From assembly GCA_016165875.1 (NCBI GenBank), contig JABBOT010000004.1:20428007-20492006 (forward strand): a DNA stretch of 64,000 nucleotides, read 5' to 3'. Below are positions 37,201 to 52,200 of this stretch, piece by piece. This DNA is from Acanthopleura granulata. Lineage: Eukaryota > Mollusca > Polyplacophora > Chitonida > Chitonidae. A program made the position numbers and the translations under genes. Below the pieces are notes generated by a model. The model worked only from the letters and a program-made list of their open reading frames with translations, did not search any database and was not told the DNA's origin. How positions within the stretch are numbered: position 1 is the first letter of the stretch; the number at the start of each line of letters is the position of its first letter.

Positions 37201-40200
37201 TTAAACCTACATGTAAACTTACTTTCAGATCTGCATTGTTTACAGCAGGTACACATGGGTATGGATTTATATCATTCCAGAATATGACATCTTTGTTCTC
37301 ATTCCTTGAAAAATGATTTTATTTTGACATAACCACTCGGTACCATAGTGCTGGCATAGGAAAAGCTGGTCTTAGTTCCAATCTGTCGATCTGAGATCCT
37401 GTCTGGGTATTTGGCAAAATCGAAATAATTATTGATCCAAATCCACTACTGTTCAACTGCTGAAGATCTACATTCAGTGAGTGAAGCAATGTTTATTGAG
37501 TATGGCATCTATGAGATAGATAGATACAAAAGCAGGCTTCGATGATGAATCCTTTTCCAAGATGGTGACCAAGTATCAAGCAGGCGTAAGGCCCGTGAAA
37601 GCAGACAGCAGCACAAAAACAAAACGCCAAGCGATCACACCTTTAACACTGCCTTATTAGTGCAAATATGACGCTAAGTCACTTAAATTTTTTTTTATTT
37701 GTATATACTGATAATGGTTTGTCCTCTGAATCATTTACCTCTCACAAACTGACAGATCTGGCACTGTAACCCAAATGACCCTCACAAAAACAACAAATTA
37801 TTCCTGCACGTGGAAGGAAAAAAAAATCACATTTTTAAATGTTAAATTCATTTTACTGAATTGTTACTTCACATCTCCTCGCTATAATACTTTCTAAAAA
37901 GAACATGTAGCAAAACTGGACACCGGAAAGGTTAAATCTGTGCATCGTCTTTAGAACTATTTGTTTTTGGTTTTACTTTTGTCAGCGACTTCTGGTCTGA
38001 GAGTTGTCTGAATTTCCATGACTATATAATGTCTTGCTATGCGTTCGCACCTTCATTTTCCTGGGACCTAATAACAGACTAAAGACAAAACAAGAAGAGA
38101 GGGATAAATGGAGTGATTCATCTGTACCTCTTCAGGTAATACTGCATGCCATCTGTGTCCTCTACAGGCTCTCCACTCTTGTAGAAGTGAAGAGCAAGAT
38201 TAGAGGGATCTTGTTTCTGAGCAGCCGTCAGACACAGGTCAACAATTCCCTCAAAGAATCGCACGCTCGCGAAACTATTACACACAGCTCGAAGGTTCAG
38301 AGGGCATCCAACCTCCTTGTATAACTGAAATATAGGAACCAAGAAAGTATAAATAAGCCTTTGTGAAAAAAAAAACAAGAAAGTCAAAGAAAGAATCACA
38401 TGGCCACACAACTGGAACATAAACCTGGTTTCCACATGGAACAAAATGCTTTTCAAAGACTTTCAAGGACATAATATGCTATATTTTCCAACATTTCAAG
38501 GACTATATACTTGAAGTTCAAACTTCCACAAGGAGCAGGACTTTTTCTAGCCAATTTCTTTACAGAAATTCAATATGAACAAATCGGAAAACTCCTATCT
38601 TTTCATCACCAATGTATCAAAAACTAAATTTATTTCATGAAAACTGAATGCAAAATTTGTATAAAACTAAATTTTCTGACATTCCTTATTGTGGTAAGTG
38701 GCTAGAAAAATCCTTGGAGGAGACTAATGAATACTATTTTCGTATTTTTCTTCCAGTCAACTATTTGAAACATAATGAATCCACATATTTAATAAGAAAA
38801 ATCATGTACTTTCTTTTGACCTCCTTTCAAGACATGTCAAGGTCTTGAAAACCTTTCAACAACTTTCTGGCAAAGCACTGTAAAAGATCAGGGATCAGCA
38901 GGAACCCTGTAAAAAGCCATGAGACGTACCACATTCTCCCTCATGGGACAACGCTTCAAATAAAGAGTTATCACCTAACGCAAGAAATTTATGTACCTGG
39001 CATTTAAGCATTTTAAATTAATTTAAGGCAAAAACTACCATGAACACCACAAAACAATAAAAAAACTATATTTGAGGTTTACATTAAAACTGTCAGAAAT
39101 GAACTTATTTTAAGTTACCTGAAGGGCACTTTTCAACTGTTCCATCTTATCAGACTTGTTTGGGTTGGATTTAGCAGTTTGCAACAATTCATTGGCCTGA
39201 AACAAAGGAGGAGATATAACTGCTTCATTAAAAAACAATTATCACAACTGCTTTATTGGACAATCAATTTCCTAAGAGGGCACAAATTAATTGGAAATTT
39301 CTTTCTTTCAGACAAGTGTTAGTGACTGAATAACCGTGAGAACACACTGATGCAGGATGAAGAGCCATGAGAACAACCACACTTAGGCAGGCTGAAGAGC
39401 CATGAGAACACCCACACTGATGCAGGCTGAAGAGCCATGAGAACAACCACACTGATGCAGGCTGAAGAGCCATGAGAACAACCACACTGATGCAGGCTGA
39501 AGAGCCATGAGAACAACCACACTGATGCAGGCTGAAGAGCCGTGAGAACAACCACACTTAGGCAGGCTGAAGAGCCATGAGAACACCCACACTGATGCAG
39601 GCTGAAGAGCCATGAGAACAACCACACTGATGCAGGCTGAAGAGCCATGAGAACACCCACACTGAGGCAGGTTGAAAAGCCAAGAAAACACCCAGCCTGA
39701 TGCAGGCTGAAGAGCTGTGAGAACACCCAAACTGACATGGTAAATGGCCCAAAATTCCACAAGCATTTTGCCAAATTCTTACTGCTCCATTTGCCCCCGA
39801 AAGGCTTTGTTTGGAAGTGTGATGATACCTTGCTTGTTTGTAATTGTAAGTATGTCTATGGTATTTATTTGCCTCTATTGTATATATGAACTTTTGTGTA
39901 TCATTTACTGTATTTAGAATGATGTACACGGAGAAGCCTGGAAAGAGATCAGTTCTGAATTGCTTTCCTCTGCTTTCACTATATATCCATATGTAGTATT
40001 AAACTGACATTCTCAAGATGCAAGAGAACTTGCAGTATGGTGTTAATACTGCATGTGTAGTAGGTCATGGGACATGTAGGAGAAAAAATTTACTCAAGCA
40101 AGCAAATTTTACCTTCAGCAGATCGAACAAAGAAAATTACAATTGTAGTACTTTTACTACACTATTAATCTTATAAATTTCTCGCAATTTGCTTGTTCAT

Positions 40201-43200
40201 ATCTACATATTCAAGAAGGTCATTCAACAACCATGTCTGACAAAATGTTTTCGAAACAAGTACTAAGACACTTATAAGCAATACTGTATACAGGCTAATT
40301 ACAACATCTATATGGAATAAACATCCCCCCAGACCTAAATCATATACTGTTACCTTGGAACAGACTGCATCATCTCTGCTGTACAGTGAGGGGCAAATTT
40401 CTCTTAGTCGACTGCTTATGGCATTAATTGTAGCATTGTCGTCAAGGTAACGGTCAATTAAACAGGAAATGAGAGCGCCACACATCTGAAAAATAAAATG
40501 GAAGAATGCTTACCTCCTTTGTAATGTCTACACAACAATCTTGACCATTTTATTTATTTGATTGGTGTTCACAAAGTCGATATTTTACAGCAAAATATTT
40601 CACCAATATTTATTTATTTATCTGAATTGTGTTTTACCCCATACTCAAGAATATTTCACTTATACGACGACACAACAGTGGGAGGAAACCAGGCAGAACT
40701 CGGGGAAACTCACAACCAGGCTGCTGGCTGCTGGCAGACCTTCCACAATTTCACTAACAAGACAGTCATGGCCTAGGGAACTGTCTGAAGCAAGGGCCCC
40801 TTTACCTCTCTACAACAACCACATGAAATTGCTTCTTTTGAAAATAAGGTTTTTACAAGCTTGCTTTTCAGTTTTAAAATACACAGAATGTATACTTACA
40901 TCTTTGCCATTTACAACAAGTTGTTTGAAGGTCATGGCCCTTAACTGATCTTGCTGATCCTACATTAGAAAATAACCACTTAATGAATATGGCTGCCAAG
41001 AACAGCAATCCCAGGAATTGCCTCTGTATGCTCTGCAAATACTACAACAGTAAACAATAACAGGGCTAATGCAGATTTAATCTTGAGCTCACAGCCAATA
41101 ACAGAGATTGTCATGGAACATGTTTCAAAACAAGTTATAAGTTATACTTCAGGCCATATGACAACTCCTAAAGTTTGAGCAGTTTGGGTTTAGTGGTTTT
41201 CTCTGTAGATGAATCACAAAAAGTGGTTAACAATAAGAATAAACCTGAAGAATTTTGTCACTGATATGATGGAAATAATTCTGAAAGTGGCTGTGACTAA
41301 ATCCTACCTTTGAAAGAGTGGCTGCTAAGATGTGGAACTGATGGTCCACTAGCACCTTGAGGAGAGCCAACACTTCACAGCAATGAGAGATTAGATGTCC
41401 AATCCCTTGTAATGAACATTTCTCCAGTTTTGTGGCCTGGGCTGAATAAAACAATTCTACGATTATATTTTCTTCCAAATAAACCTGATGGACTTCTTTT
41501 TTTCCCCCCAAATATAATACCAGAAGGCTTTTATATCATCTTTGAATGGTTACCCACTAATTTCTGGTGGTTCCGTTTAATACACATGTAAGCAGACCAC
41601 AGACTAAGAGCTAACTCCCAACAAACCATTCTATACTTTGAAAAATTAATTATATATTTGACTGTTTACTATCCTTTACAGAATTATTCACATATATGTA
41701 TACAGTATTACGAGTGGAGAAAATTGTAGTCTGTAGGAAACCAACGGTAAGCAGGTCACTGGTGGACTTTTCCCACCTGTGGTGTACAGGCTTGACAAAA
41801 CATTCTGGAAGACAAGTGGTGTTCAACGAATGCTTGACAAAGAGTCATAGAAGTGCCCTGTGCCCAATTTTTATTATCAAGACAATAAGAGCAATAAGAG
41901 AGCAATAATCTAGAAATGCTCTATCCATGGCTGACAGTGAACCCACATCCCAGGTGTTCCTTGTACTTATAGCAACAAATGGCATTGATCATTCACTAGA
42001 ATGACAGAAGAGGAAAAGGAACACTACTGATTATGCACAATGCTGATTAGCTTTTCCCATGAAGGATACCAGGCATGACAAGAAGTGGGAGCTAATCTTG
42101 CCATAATAACGCCACACAACAGTCTGGTGCAATGTTTATTAGATCTCACCTTGGAGCTTAAGTCCAGAAATTTCATCTATCTGTCCACTCTCTCTGTGTA
42201 GCATCATGTGGGAAGGCATGTTCCTCGCTTCCTGGACAGACATACTGGAAAAACAGAGAACAATTAAGTATGTATGCTTGGGTTTTACGTCATACTGAAC
42301 ACTTTTTCAGTTATATGACCACCAAGAGTCCACCAAGAAAGTATATATACTATGTCTTCTTGTGGCAGGGTGAGTCTATGCCACCAAAATGCTGTCACCA
42401 CTGAAACATCATGCCAGAAACACCCGACGTGATACCCCACCTAGTCAGATCATACAGACACTGGGCCGACCGACTTGCTCTAACCTCTCAGTGCTTAGGG
42501 CCAAGCGAGGCAACAACAACTACCATTTTTAAAGTGTTTGAAATGTCCTTACCCGAGATTTCCTTGAGGCTAACACTTGAGGCTAACCACCAGGTCACCG
42601 AGGCAGTCAGTATAATACAAGCATGACATACATGCATGTTTAGGCAGCCAGATTTAGGACATACTAATTTCTTATGCATCATATACGTCAATGCTTGAAA
42701 CTTCTCACAGAACATCATCCTACTTTCAAACTCAGCTCATAATAATTTTATAATATCAACAGGTATCTCAGAATTGGGAAAAATGAGTAACTTAGAGGAA
42801 TATTTAGGGCAGTTGCAGTAGTTTCTAGATATGAACAGAGTTAATTCAATCAGTTTTGATGCATGAAATTTTTAACATTTAATAGGGCAAAAGTGAACTG
42901 TTTACCCAGAATGAACTAGTTTTTAGTTTGATATCACACCTTTCTGCCTGGAGGGCTGATTCAAAACTGGAATTGTATTCCACAAAATCCTTCAGCTTCA
43001 GGGAGAACTCCAGCACATAATTTAGTTCCATTGTCTTGAAAGTGCTTGTCAGCTGAAAAAGTAACTTCAATTAGTGACGATTTGTTTACTAAGTCCATGT
43101 AAAGGTCAGAGGGTTTCTCATATCATAGATTTTAGGAAGACCTTAGGCACACTCCAGAATTAACTCAGTATTAGGCTACAGTAAATCACACATAATTTTA

Positions 43201-46200
43201 TGGGCTTCAGTCTGTTCAATATGGTCCAAAAAGTCCACTATAGCATCTCACTCTTTATTTCCTTTTTAATAACTGGAAAAAAATGCCAAAAGTAATGATG
43301 ACCATATTTGGATTCAGAATGAAATGGCTCTTCAGACGATGCATACTTTGTTTAAATGTAGTCTGTTCTTTTAACATCATCAACACAATAACTGATAACT
43401 GGATAAACACTGGCTTCTAACTACTCGTGCACAATGGCTTCTAACTACTCGTGCACAATGGCTTCTAACTACTCGTGCACAATGCAGATCTACATGAGGA
43501 AACCCATGAGGCATTCAACGCCACAGATGTTGAGGCTCTGTTGCGTAGCAATTGCTGAAGGTGTTTTGGTATTACCCAATTCTCCTATTAAAACTTTTCT
43601 TGACCTCTTTTTCACTACAACGGATCTGTTCTTTGTGTTTTTTTTCAACAGTGATCCTTTTAAATGATCGTTATTGTAAAAGAAAACCCACTTGTCTAAC
43701 AATTAAGTTTGAATTGTTACTATAATCATGATAAAAGGGGTGAAAAGCAGCACCGCTGCCAACTTTTTAACAACGAAGAATAGAAATTTTGATTATTCCA
43801 TAAATAACCAGATGCATTTCAGATGACATGCAATCAACATTTGAGAAGGAAAATAACACACACACACCTTGACTGGTATTTAATGTACCTGACATAATTA
43901 AGTCGTATGAGCTAGTGCAGTTCTTACACACTTACATAGACACACGTCCCCTGTGGTGTTTGATGGGGAAACTCTGACACTATATAGGATTCCCAAAGTG
44001 GTCTGTAAAGATACATGTACAGCCTTGTACAGATAGTGGTATTTACTAAACGAAGTGGCCAAAACTCATATCATCACAAGGTGTTCATATACATGTATGT
44101 CTATTTCTTTGGGAAACTTAAATTCTTTTAAACTAGGGTCTCAATAATTATGCCAATAATTAAATTCATATTAATTTGCTTCATACTCAAAATGTCTTCA
44201 CTTATACCAGATATCAGCTCAACCAGTTCATGCATCAACCAACAAAATGCCACAAGGGACCAAAAGTACCAATCATGAATTAAAATGTACCAAATTTTGC
44301 ACAGTGAATGTGAAAATCACTGCCAGTGTTTTTTGTTGCTCTCCCCTACTAGTGTTAATTCAGAGTTGTACATTTCTAGGTAATAAACTTCTGCTAATAT
44401 ACTTTCATTTAGCCTTTTTGGAACCTGAAGACGTACCTCATGAGTGCGGCCTATGCAGCAATTAGGTGGACGCTTTACAGACTGTCGCATCACCAAGTGT
44501 ACTTTCTAATACTGAATGAGGTTTACCTCAGGATACGGCCCAGATATAAGCAAATTCCACCGTGTCTTCCCGTGTGGAACTGTTCGTGTCCCATGCCACT
44601 GACAAGCCCACTCTCTCCACGAGGAAAGCCATGACGGGGTGGAAGTGAGACTGGAGTGGACACCTGATGTGGGTGAAATCCTTGGCAAAGAAGCAACACA
44701 AAAGACTGTCAGTCACAAGGTGATGCAAGAACCATGAAACAGACCAATTTCCAATTCCACACTCTCCCACTAATAATGTCACCCTGTAATACACTTGTAT
44801 GGACGAGAATGACATTGAACAAAATGACGCAGAGAAGGGAGTGTGGCAAAACATGGTTCCCACTCGTGAAAGAAAAGGTTTTTCAAGGACACAATATCCT
44901 GTTTTCCATCATTTTGAAGGACTTTTTGGTTTAGAAAGTTTCATGTGGAGATTAATTCATAATATTTTGGAATACTTAATATTGGCTTTCGACCAAAGTG
45001 CAATATGATATTTAACTTCTAAAAAGTAATTTCAAGGATTGCTCTCAAAATGAACTTCTGAGACTTTCAACCAATTGAAAGCCTTTCAGTACTTTCAAGG
45101 GTTTCCAGGAGTAGTGGGAACCCTGTGTAAAAATATCTATCAGTAGAATACTTAACTGAGATAACAAAGTTCATACTATGAAATTACAGAACAAAGACAA
45201 TAACAGAGGTCATGTGCCACTCATGATTCTCACATGACAATCACGAAAGCATGCTGTCTTACTAAAACAGCATAACTCATATATTAACAGAAGAATTACG
45301 AAAAAAAAATCCAAAAACTTGACAACTTAATGTACATTGTCTGCATTAGCAAGTATCATCAGCTGCTACTTGAAAGGGAAAGATATTCAGGAAGAATAAA
45401 TAGTGAACAGAACCACTCTGCAGGCACTGAATCGACATCATTCCATACTGAAGTACTTGCACAACTTTAAAACCAAAAATATAAAAAAAAAAAATTCTTA
45501 TGTTCTAAAATATTTTCTTACACTCAAAGCTCAGAAACAACAAATACAAATGCATATCAGCAATATCTATAGAATCAAATAAGAAAGTAACAAAAGAAAT
45601 CAGAAAATGCACTTGAAACCAGTCTCGAAACTAAAGAAATGAATGTCACAAATACCACATTGAAGTAAACAGAAATAAAAACTTATGCAACATACTTTTA
45701 TACTTAGCCAAAATTTGCTTTATGGTTTCTGTAAGGCAAAATACTCTAACACTGATACAGGAAAAAAAGACTTTAAAAGCAGTTAACTACATGATATTAT
45801 ATCAGCATATTATTTCAGTAAACTAAAAGCCATCTTCAACAAACGTTTCCTTGTCTAATTGAGTGGATGTACTGATTTTTCATATTAAATCGCCAATATG
45901 CTGATAACACAGTAACCACAGTCAACTGTGTTGAAATTCAGGAGGCCACTCTTCCTAGATGTTGCTTATGTTACTGACAAGTGTACAGAGTCTGACAGTT
46001 CAGTTAGCCCTACATGTTTTAGTTTTTGATACGCTTATGGCTCAAGGCTACATATACAGGTGTGCCAAAAACTGTGTCATTATGCTATAAATATTTAATA
46101 CTAACCATGCATTTTTAGTAAATGAAAAACCTGAAGTTTTACAAATATGAGAAAAGGCTGTCATTGCTTAGAACACAGACTTCTCAGCACATCGAGATGC

Positions 46201-49200
46201 TGATCAAGCCCTGTTCCCGGTCACTACAAACCTTCCAGTAGAAGTATATGGCAAAGCTATGACTACTGGTGACGCTTGAAAGTTTATGACATACTTTCAG
46301 GCATCACAGTGTGCTAGAGACACATGTGAGAAATACTGCCTCGCTATGTATCAATTCTGAGTGATATTCATTAACATTTTTTGTAGTAAGTAACTTTGAC
46401 AATACATACACAGGTAGGTAATTATGAATAAATAATAAATGTGGACACTAATCCTCTAAATACTTGTGTCAGGACAATTAGTATACAAAACTCCTATAAA
46501 TGTCAGGTGCATATCAGTCACAGAAAGTGCATACTGTATACAAGCTATAGTGCATTTCAAATCCTATCAAACAGCGCTAGATCAATCCTTCACAGCATAA
46601 GGACACTGGCCTACCTGCAGATGGGGTGGACACAGATGCGGGGTTATACCCTCTGGGAGGATACAGATAGGTACTGCCAGGAGTCAAAGGTGCGAAGACC
46701 TGGGAGAGACCTGTGATGGAAACAGTGCATCGGGTGAAGAGTAATAACACGTCAAAGAAAACTACATAATGAAAAAAATTTCGAAGATATTTAAATACAG
46801 AAAGCTATAAAGCCAATCTTAATGAATTTGGGATTTGTACAAATGAATTTGGGATTTGTACAAGAGAAAAAACTTTATCAATGTAAAACACTGAATAAAT
46901 CAGTGACATTTTCGGATTTCTATCCTCTCCCTGTGGCTGGTGTGCAGAATAACACGTAACTCTAAATTTGAAGTAAAAAACAGCTCATGATTGAGGCACT
47001 GTTCATTAAAAAGATTACAAAATTCTCTCTTGAATGCAAAAAACTTATTTGAGTTTGTATAAATTTGTTGCTGAATTATCTTCGTTTGAAGTATGGAGTA
47101 CATTGCTGCCAAATGGGGATCTGGAGGCCCCCATGCTTTTAAGATTATGAGAGACTAACCGATCAGAGAACCTGAAGATACCAGCTGTTTATAAGCTGTG
47201 GCGAAAATGTTCTGAGCCGACTGTCAATGTAGCATGTAATAATACAGGGACAGGACACTGTTTTAATGTTACATATTTTAATTATGACAAGTACATGTGT
47301 GAAAAACACTGCAAAGTATTTCCAGACCATTGTGTTCTGGCAGGAGTAAGTTTCTTGATTACTTCATGATACAAATTTACATGTACACATCACTTTCAGA
47401 GACAAAGGCTGCTTTTCATGCTAATGTTAATTTCCACTGTCGTAGTAACTATTTGAAAAACACTTCACTGCAATAAGTATTATGTTGTCCAACTTTTCTG
47501 GCAAATTTAACTTTGAACATTCACTGTTTTTCACTTTAAACATATACAGAGACAGAGTGTGGGTTTTTCTTGGAAAGAGAAAAATATGTACGCAACAGGA
47601 TAAGCGAAGCATGGGTAATGAACAACTGCATTACAGTACAGATCACCTTTTCGCCCAATAAGGGCTACAAACTAAACCTCTCATCTCATCATAACATGTT
47701 TCACTACAACATACACTTCAACAGATCACCAATGTGTCCCCCAAATTTTTCACAAAGTTGTTGTTGCACACATCTGTACTTTTAAGACAGTTTCATTGGA
47801 TAAAACCTTCAGATTTTAATTCTTCTTTGAATCCAGGAGGCTTTATATAGTTATGTAATTATTCAATGATAGCCAATGTTATTATGCTGATTTGGCTTAC
47901 AATCAACATCACAATGTGTTCATTCCTACGTTATTGTGTCAGGGACTATGTCACAAATCACCCACGTGAATGCAGATAAGCAATAGATTCTAACCTGCAC
48001 TGGAGTACACAGTCTGGTCCAGGGCGGGTGGTAGACCTGGGGCAGACATACTGTACATTTCTTCTCCGCCATACATAAAAAAAGCCCTCCTGGCCCACTC
48101 TGAAACCTGCGATAATCACCAAGAAATTTCTTCCAGATGTATGAAGCTCCCATATTGCGAGATTGTTATAACATTTATTTATCTGATTGTACCATACAGT
48201 ACTGTCATTTTTTTCAATAGGAAACTTTTATGGTTGGAGAAAACCAAAGTGCCCCGAGTGAACCACCAGCCTTGGGCAAGTTTGGCAATTAACATCAAAA
48301 AGTTTTTTGTTACAGAAAAATTTCTCAGTCAAGCAATAGTTATTGAACTACTCTGGAATTACCAAAATTCCCCTTTACCCACGCTTGCACTCTACCAATG
48401 CAGGCCCTAACCCACAATATCACTCAATGTGTGAAATTGCAGATGGGGAGGGTTTGTCAAAGTGACTGACACCGTATCTGAATATACACAGCCTTTTCGC
48501 TCAAAAGTCTACACCAGTCGCAAATGACTTCATGGACCAGCCTGAGGAATTCTAGCCTAAACCTGTCAAATTGTTTCTTCCAAGTTCAAATTATTATTTA
48601 TTTGTTTGTACTTGTTCAAAGTTCATAAGTACTATCACCCATCAGTCACAAGGCTTAGAAAACAAAGAAAGTGAATATAATATTCATAGCCATCCATTTC
48701 ACAACAACAAACGCTGCTTAGATCCTTGCATTCTAAAGCACAAACACCAGTACATACCCAGTGATTACAAGAAAAATAGTGGATCTTACCTGCTGGTCCA
48801 CATGAAGTGTTGAGCAGGCTAACAGAAGACATGTGGCACAGGCCTGTTCCACCTGGTAATGGACACAATACAGAGCTTTGTCTGGGATACAGTTCATGTA
48901 ATGCGAAATCTCGCTTCTCAATGTGAATTTACTTCATAACAACAGGATTGACAAGTGAACACAAGTCTATCTGATGACCTATAAATGTTGTTCTAATGCG
49001 TGATTTCTGGTTACATGAATTTCACACCATTTGTAGTCTCGACTACATGTATATCACCTACACAGCAACAGTCAGCATTACGATGGAAAGAAACTGGACA
49101 GAGCCCAAGGGAAACCCATGACCATCCACATGCTGCTGGCAGACCTTCTCAAGTACAATGAAGAGGAAGTCAGTCTGAGCCTTTAACTCACAGTGACTGT

Positions 49201-52200
49201 ATTGGTCATTGTGTTTGCTCTCATCTCAACTCAATGAATATATGTGTACTGTGACACAGAAGAAGAATTTGGAAGTACAGTTTACTTAGACATATGTTTG
49301 TGTAAAGTTAGGATTCAGTCAACTTTAGCCTCCTGTCACCTTTCCCATTCAAAAGCACAAATTTATCAGCTCTTACCTTGTGCAGTTTGAAGAATGCCTT
49401 CACTTCCTCATTATCAGGTCCCTGTTTGTCTACCAGAAGCTGACGCAACTGGTCAACAGGACGCATCTTCTGTACAATATAGACGCCCTGAGAATGGATA
49501 ATCATACCGAGCTAGTTACTAATGAATCCCACAGTGGTGAACCACAAGAAGTACTTGAAATTACAAACTACACCTCCCTCTCATTACAACACACTTCACT
49601 ACAACGTGTGCTTAAATATAACACAGTTGGAAATGTGTCTCCCAAATTTTTCACCAAGTTGATCTTGCACACATCTGTATATGCTTTTAAAAGTTTCAAA
49701 CCCATCAGATTTTATATCTTCTTTGAACTCACAGGCTTAGATATCAACTTAATATTCAATGACAGCCATGATATTAAGCTGGTTTGGTTTCCAATGTGTT
49801 TATCACACCATGTTCATTCCTATATTATAATGTCACAGACCACCAGTGGTTGAGGAACTGATGCACTGCACTTGTAACACGGTAGAGCACATTTGTCCCT
49901 CTACAACAGCCTTATAGTGAGGGATAAGTGCTCATTTATTATCCACTTATTACAGTAAAAATGCTCACGACAGTGCAAACTCAGCACCGCAAAAATTTTT
50001 GAAAGAATTTTAGGCCTTATAATGCCTTTACAAATTCAGTCTAATACAGACATAAATGACTCTCTCGAGATATGGGAATATTTGGATCTAAAGAGTGCTT
50101 TATTTGGGGTTATTAGGGCAGGTCTCTTTTCTTAAGAGAAACACAATGCCACCATTTTTAGTGTGTGGTATTTATTTCTTTGCCTATGGGCTAACATCAC
50201 TTTTGACATGGAGTTCAAAATGAACTGATCTGAGGCCAACTGAATTGTGGCAGGTCAATGGTCAACAGTCAACAAGCACTAGTTCAAATAGCCTGTGGTT
50301 TATGGGCACTTCATTTAGCTACCAGTAACCATGCCAGAAACCTACATTTATAAACTATCATATACAAGTATAGTATCTACTAAATGTTACACATTTAGAT
50401 AAAAGGGTGTTTGATTGAAGTATGGAACTTTGAGAGGACAAAGGTCCATGAGCTGCATAATGAATTACAACAAATATGAAGGCTTTAAAAATGTTAAATG
50501 AATGTCTCTTGAAGGGAGTAACTTCTGAGAAGTCTTTAACTAGCCAGTAGGCTAGTTAAAGTACTTATGCTACGGCCAATGTGGGAACAGTTTACTGTAC
50601 ACAAATCAAACACATACCTATAGAAGTATGGCTTCCCATATTTATCAATGATATCCAACAATGCGGTAACATATTGCTTTAACACACTTTCTTTGCAGGG
50701 GGGAGAGGGAGGGGATATGAAGGGCAAGAATAAGAACACTTGCCTGTGAATTCAAGAAGAGAAATTTGCGTGGCATTTCCACATGCTGGGTAACAACAAC
50801 AGGTGGATCACAGCGAATTCCACCCTCGGCGTCTTTTGTGATTCCAGCATACCCAAACGGGGGAAAGGGTAATTCACACATTGCCCAGGTAGTACCATCA
50901 ATGGCTATTGCAGTCTGAAGATTAAAGATAAAAAAATAACATAACCTTAGCTATTTTTGAAATGGCATGGGAACAAACTGAAACAGTCACGGCCATTTCT
51001 CTGTAACGTGGTCAGTAACTTTCTTTATCTCACATAAGTCAAATTACTGTTTTTCATCGGAAAGTAATGATTGTCTTTGACTTGATGTGTAAAATAAATG
51101 TTAATTCAGATTTCCAACTGGCAACTAAATTTTTATAAAACTTAATTTAGCTCTCCTAAAACAGTAAATTTTAGAATCAATGTGTAACGCTTTGGACTCC
51201 TATGAATCCGTGTTTAATTACAGTAAATGACCTGAAATTTCATCCATTACTAAGTTATATTTTCTTTATTCAGACAGTTCTATTGTGTTCAATTCTATTG
51301 ACAGTTCAATGAAAGAATATTTTGTGGTCGAGATTTAGGTCGTTTCACAGTAGCAAAATATGTAGATTAGATGTACATCAGACAGGACTGTTACCTACCT
51401 GTGTTTCCATGAGCTGATTCTTGAAGGGGAAAGAATCACAGCTGGTGACCCAAATCATGTCCTCATTCTCTGTTAGCGATGACGCCAACAACAAAGATCC
51501 TGCACAGAACACACATACAATTTTCTTACAGAAACATTCAGTGGGTTCTCTGAATAAAACACATTGTTTTGTATCAAAAAGTCTATTTATTAGAAACCAT
51601 ATAAAACAGTCTGGTAAAATGTTTATTCTGAACACATTTCATAATTCCAACAATCACCTTTTCTTTCCTAAATAATCAACAAAGTTGTATTTCTAACATA
51701 GTATAAAATCAAGCTGCTTATATTCAAGGATTGGCCCTTTGCTACTCTAAGAATAAAAATTTTAAAAAACACACATTTCCATATTTTCATCTCAAACAGA
51801 TTTTTCTTACAAAATTCTAAAAGTACTGAATACAAAGTGAAGACATCATCCAGGAAACACTTAAAATCCACTTCTAAATGATTTTGATTCATAGTGTAAT
51901 GCATTATTTAGAAGAAATCTGAGTGCCCAAAGTAAACCATGAACCCATGACAATTACCTGACAAACCTTTCGACTTACAGTTACAGCTGCAATCTCCTTA
52001 GTCAAGGTCTTGATATTTGCTATGAATCAATGACCTTTGATTTGGTAAGAGAAGAATCTAGGATATCCCTGCCCAAGGACTGAATTGAACCTGCACCTCT
52101 GTTTTTCAGCGGTAAAATACTGGGACACAATGGACTTTGGTGCTTTTTGAGCAGGCCTTCTCAGCTGCTTACAGAATACATAAGTATACAGCAGTGGAAT

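Noticed and set aside
39319..39929. Three overlapping - strand open frames of 97-151 codons rich in Cys, Ser and His
   Set aside because: They are translations of the 35-bp minisatellite, lie in an intron of NUP155, and exist in all three frames because the unit lacks stops.
43490..43702. A 70-codon - strand frame next to the 24-bp repeat
   Set aside because: Contains poly-Lys/Asn low complexity, no domain, and sits within a NUP155 intron with no phase-compatible splice sites that fit the conserved protein.
44528..44863. A 111-codon - strand frame over NUP155 exon 18
   Set aside because: Wrong frame. The frame giving [18 protein letters not shown] matches the NUP155 family and joins both neighbouring exons.
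49380..49853. A 157-codon + strand open frame
   Set aside because: Its start is the antisense of NUP155 exon 14 and the rest is a copy of an interspersed repeat; no similarity or splice support.
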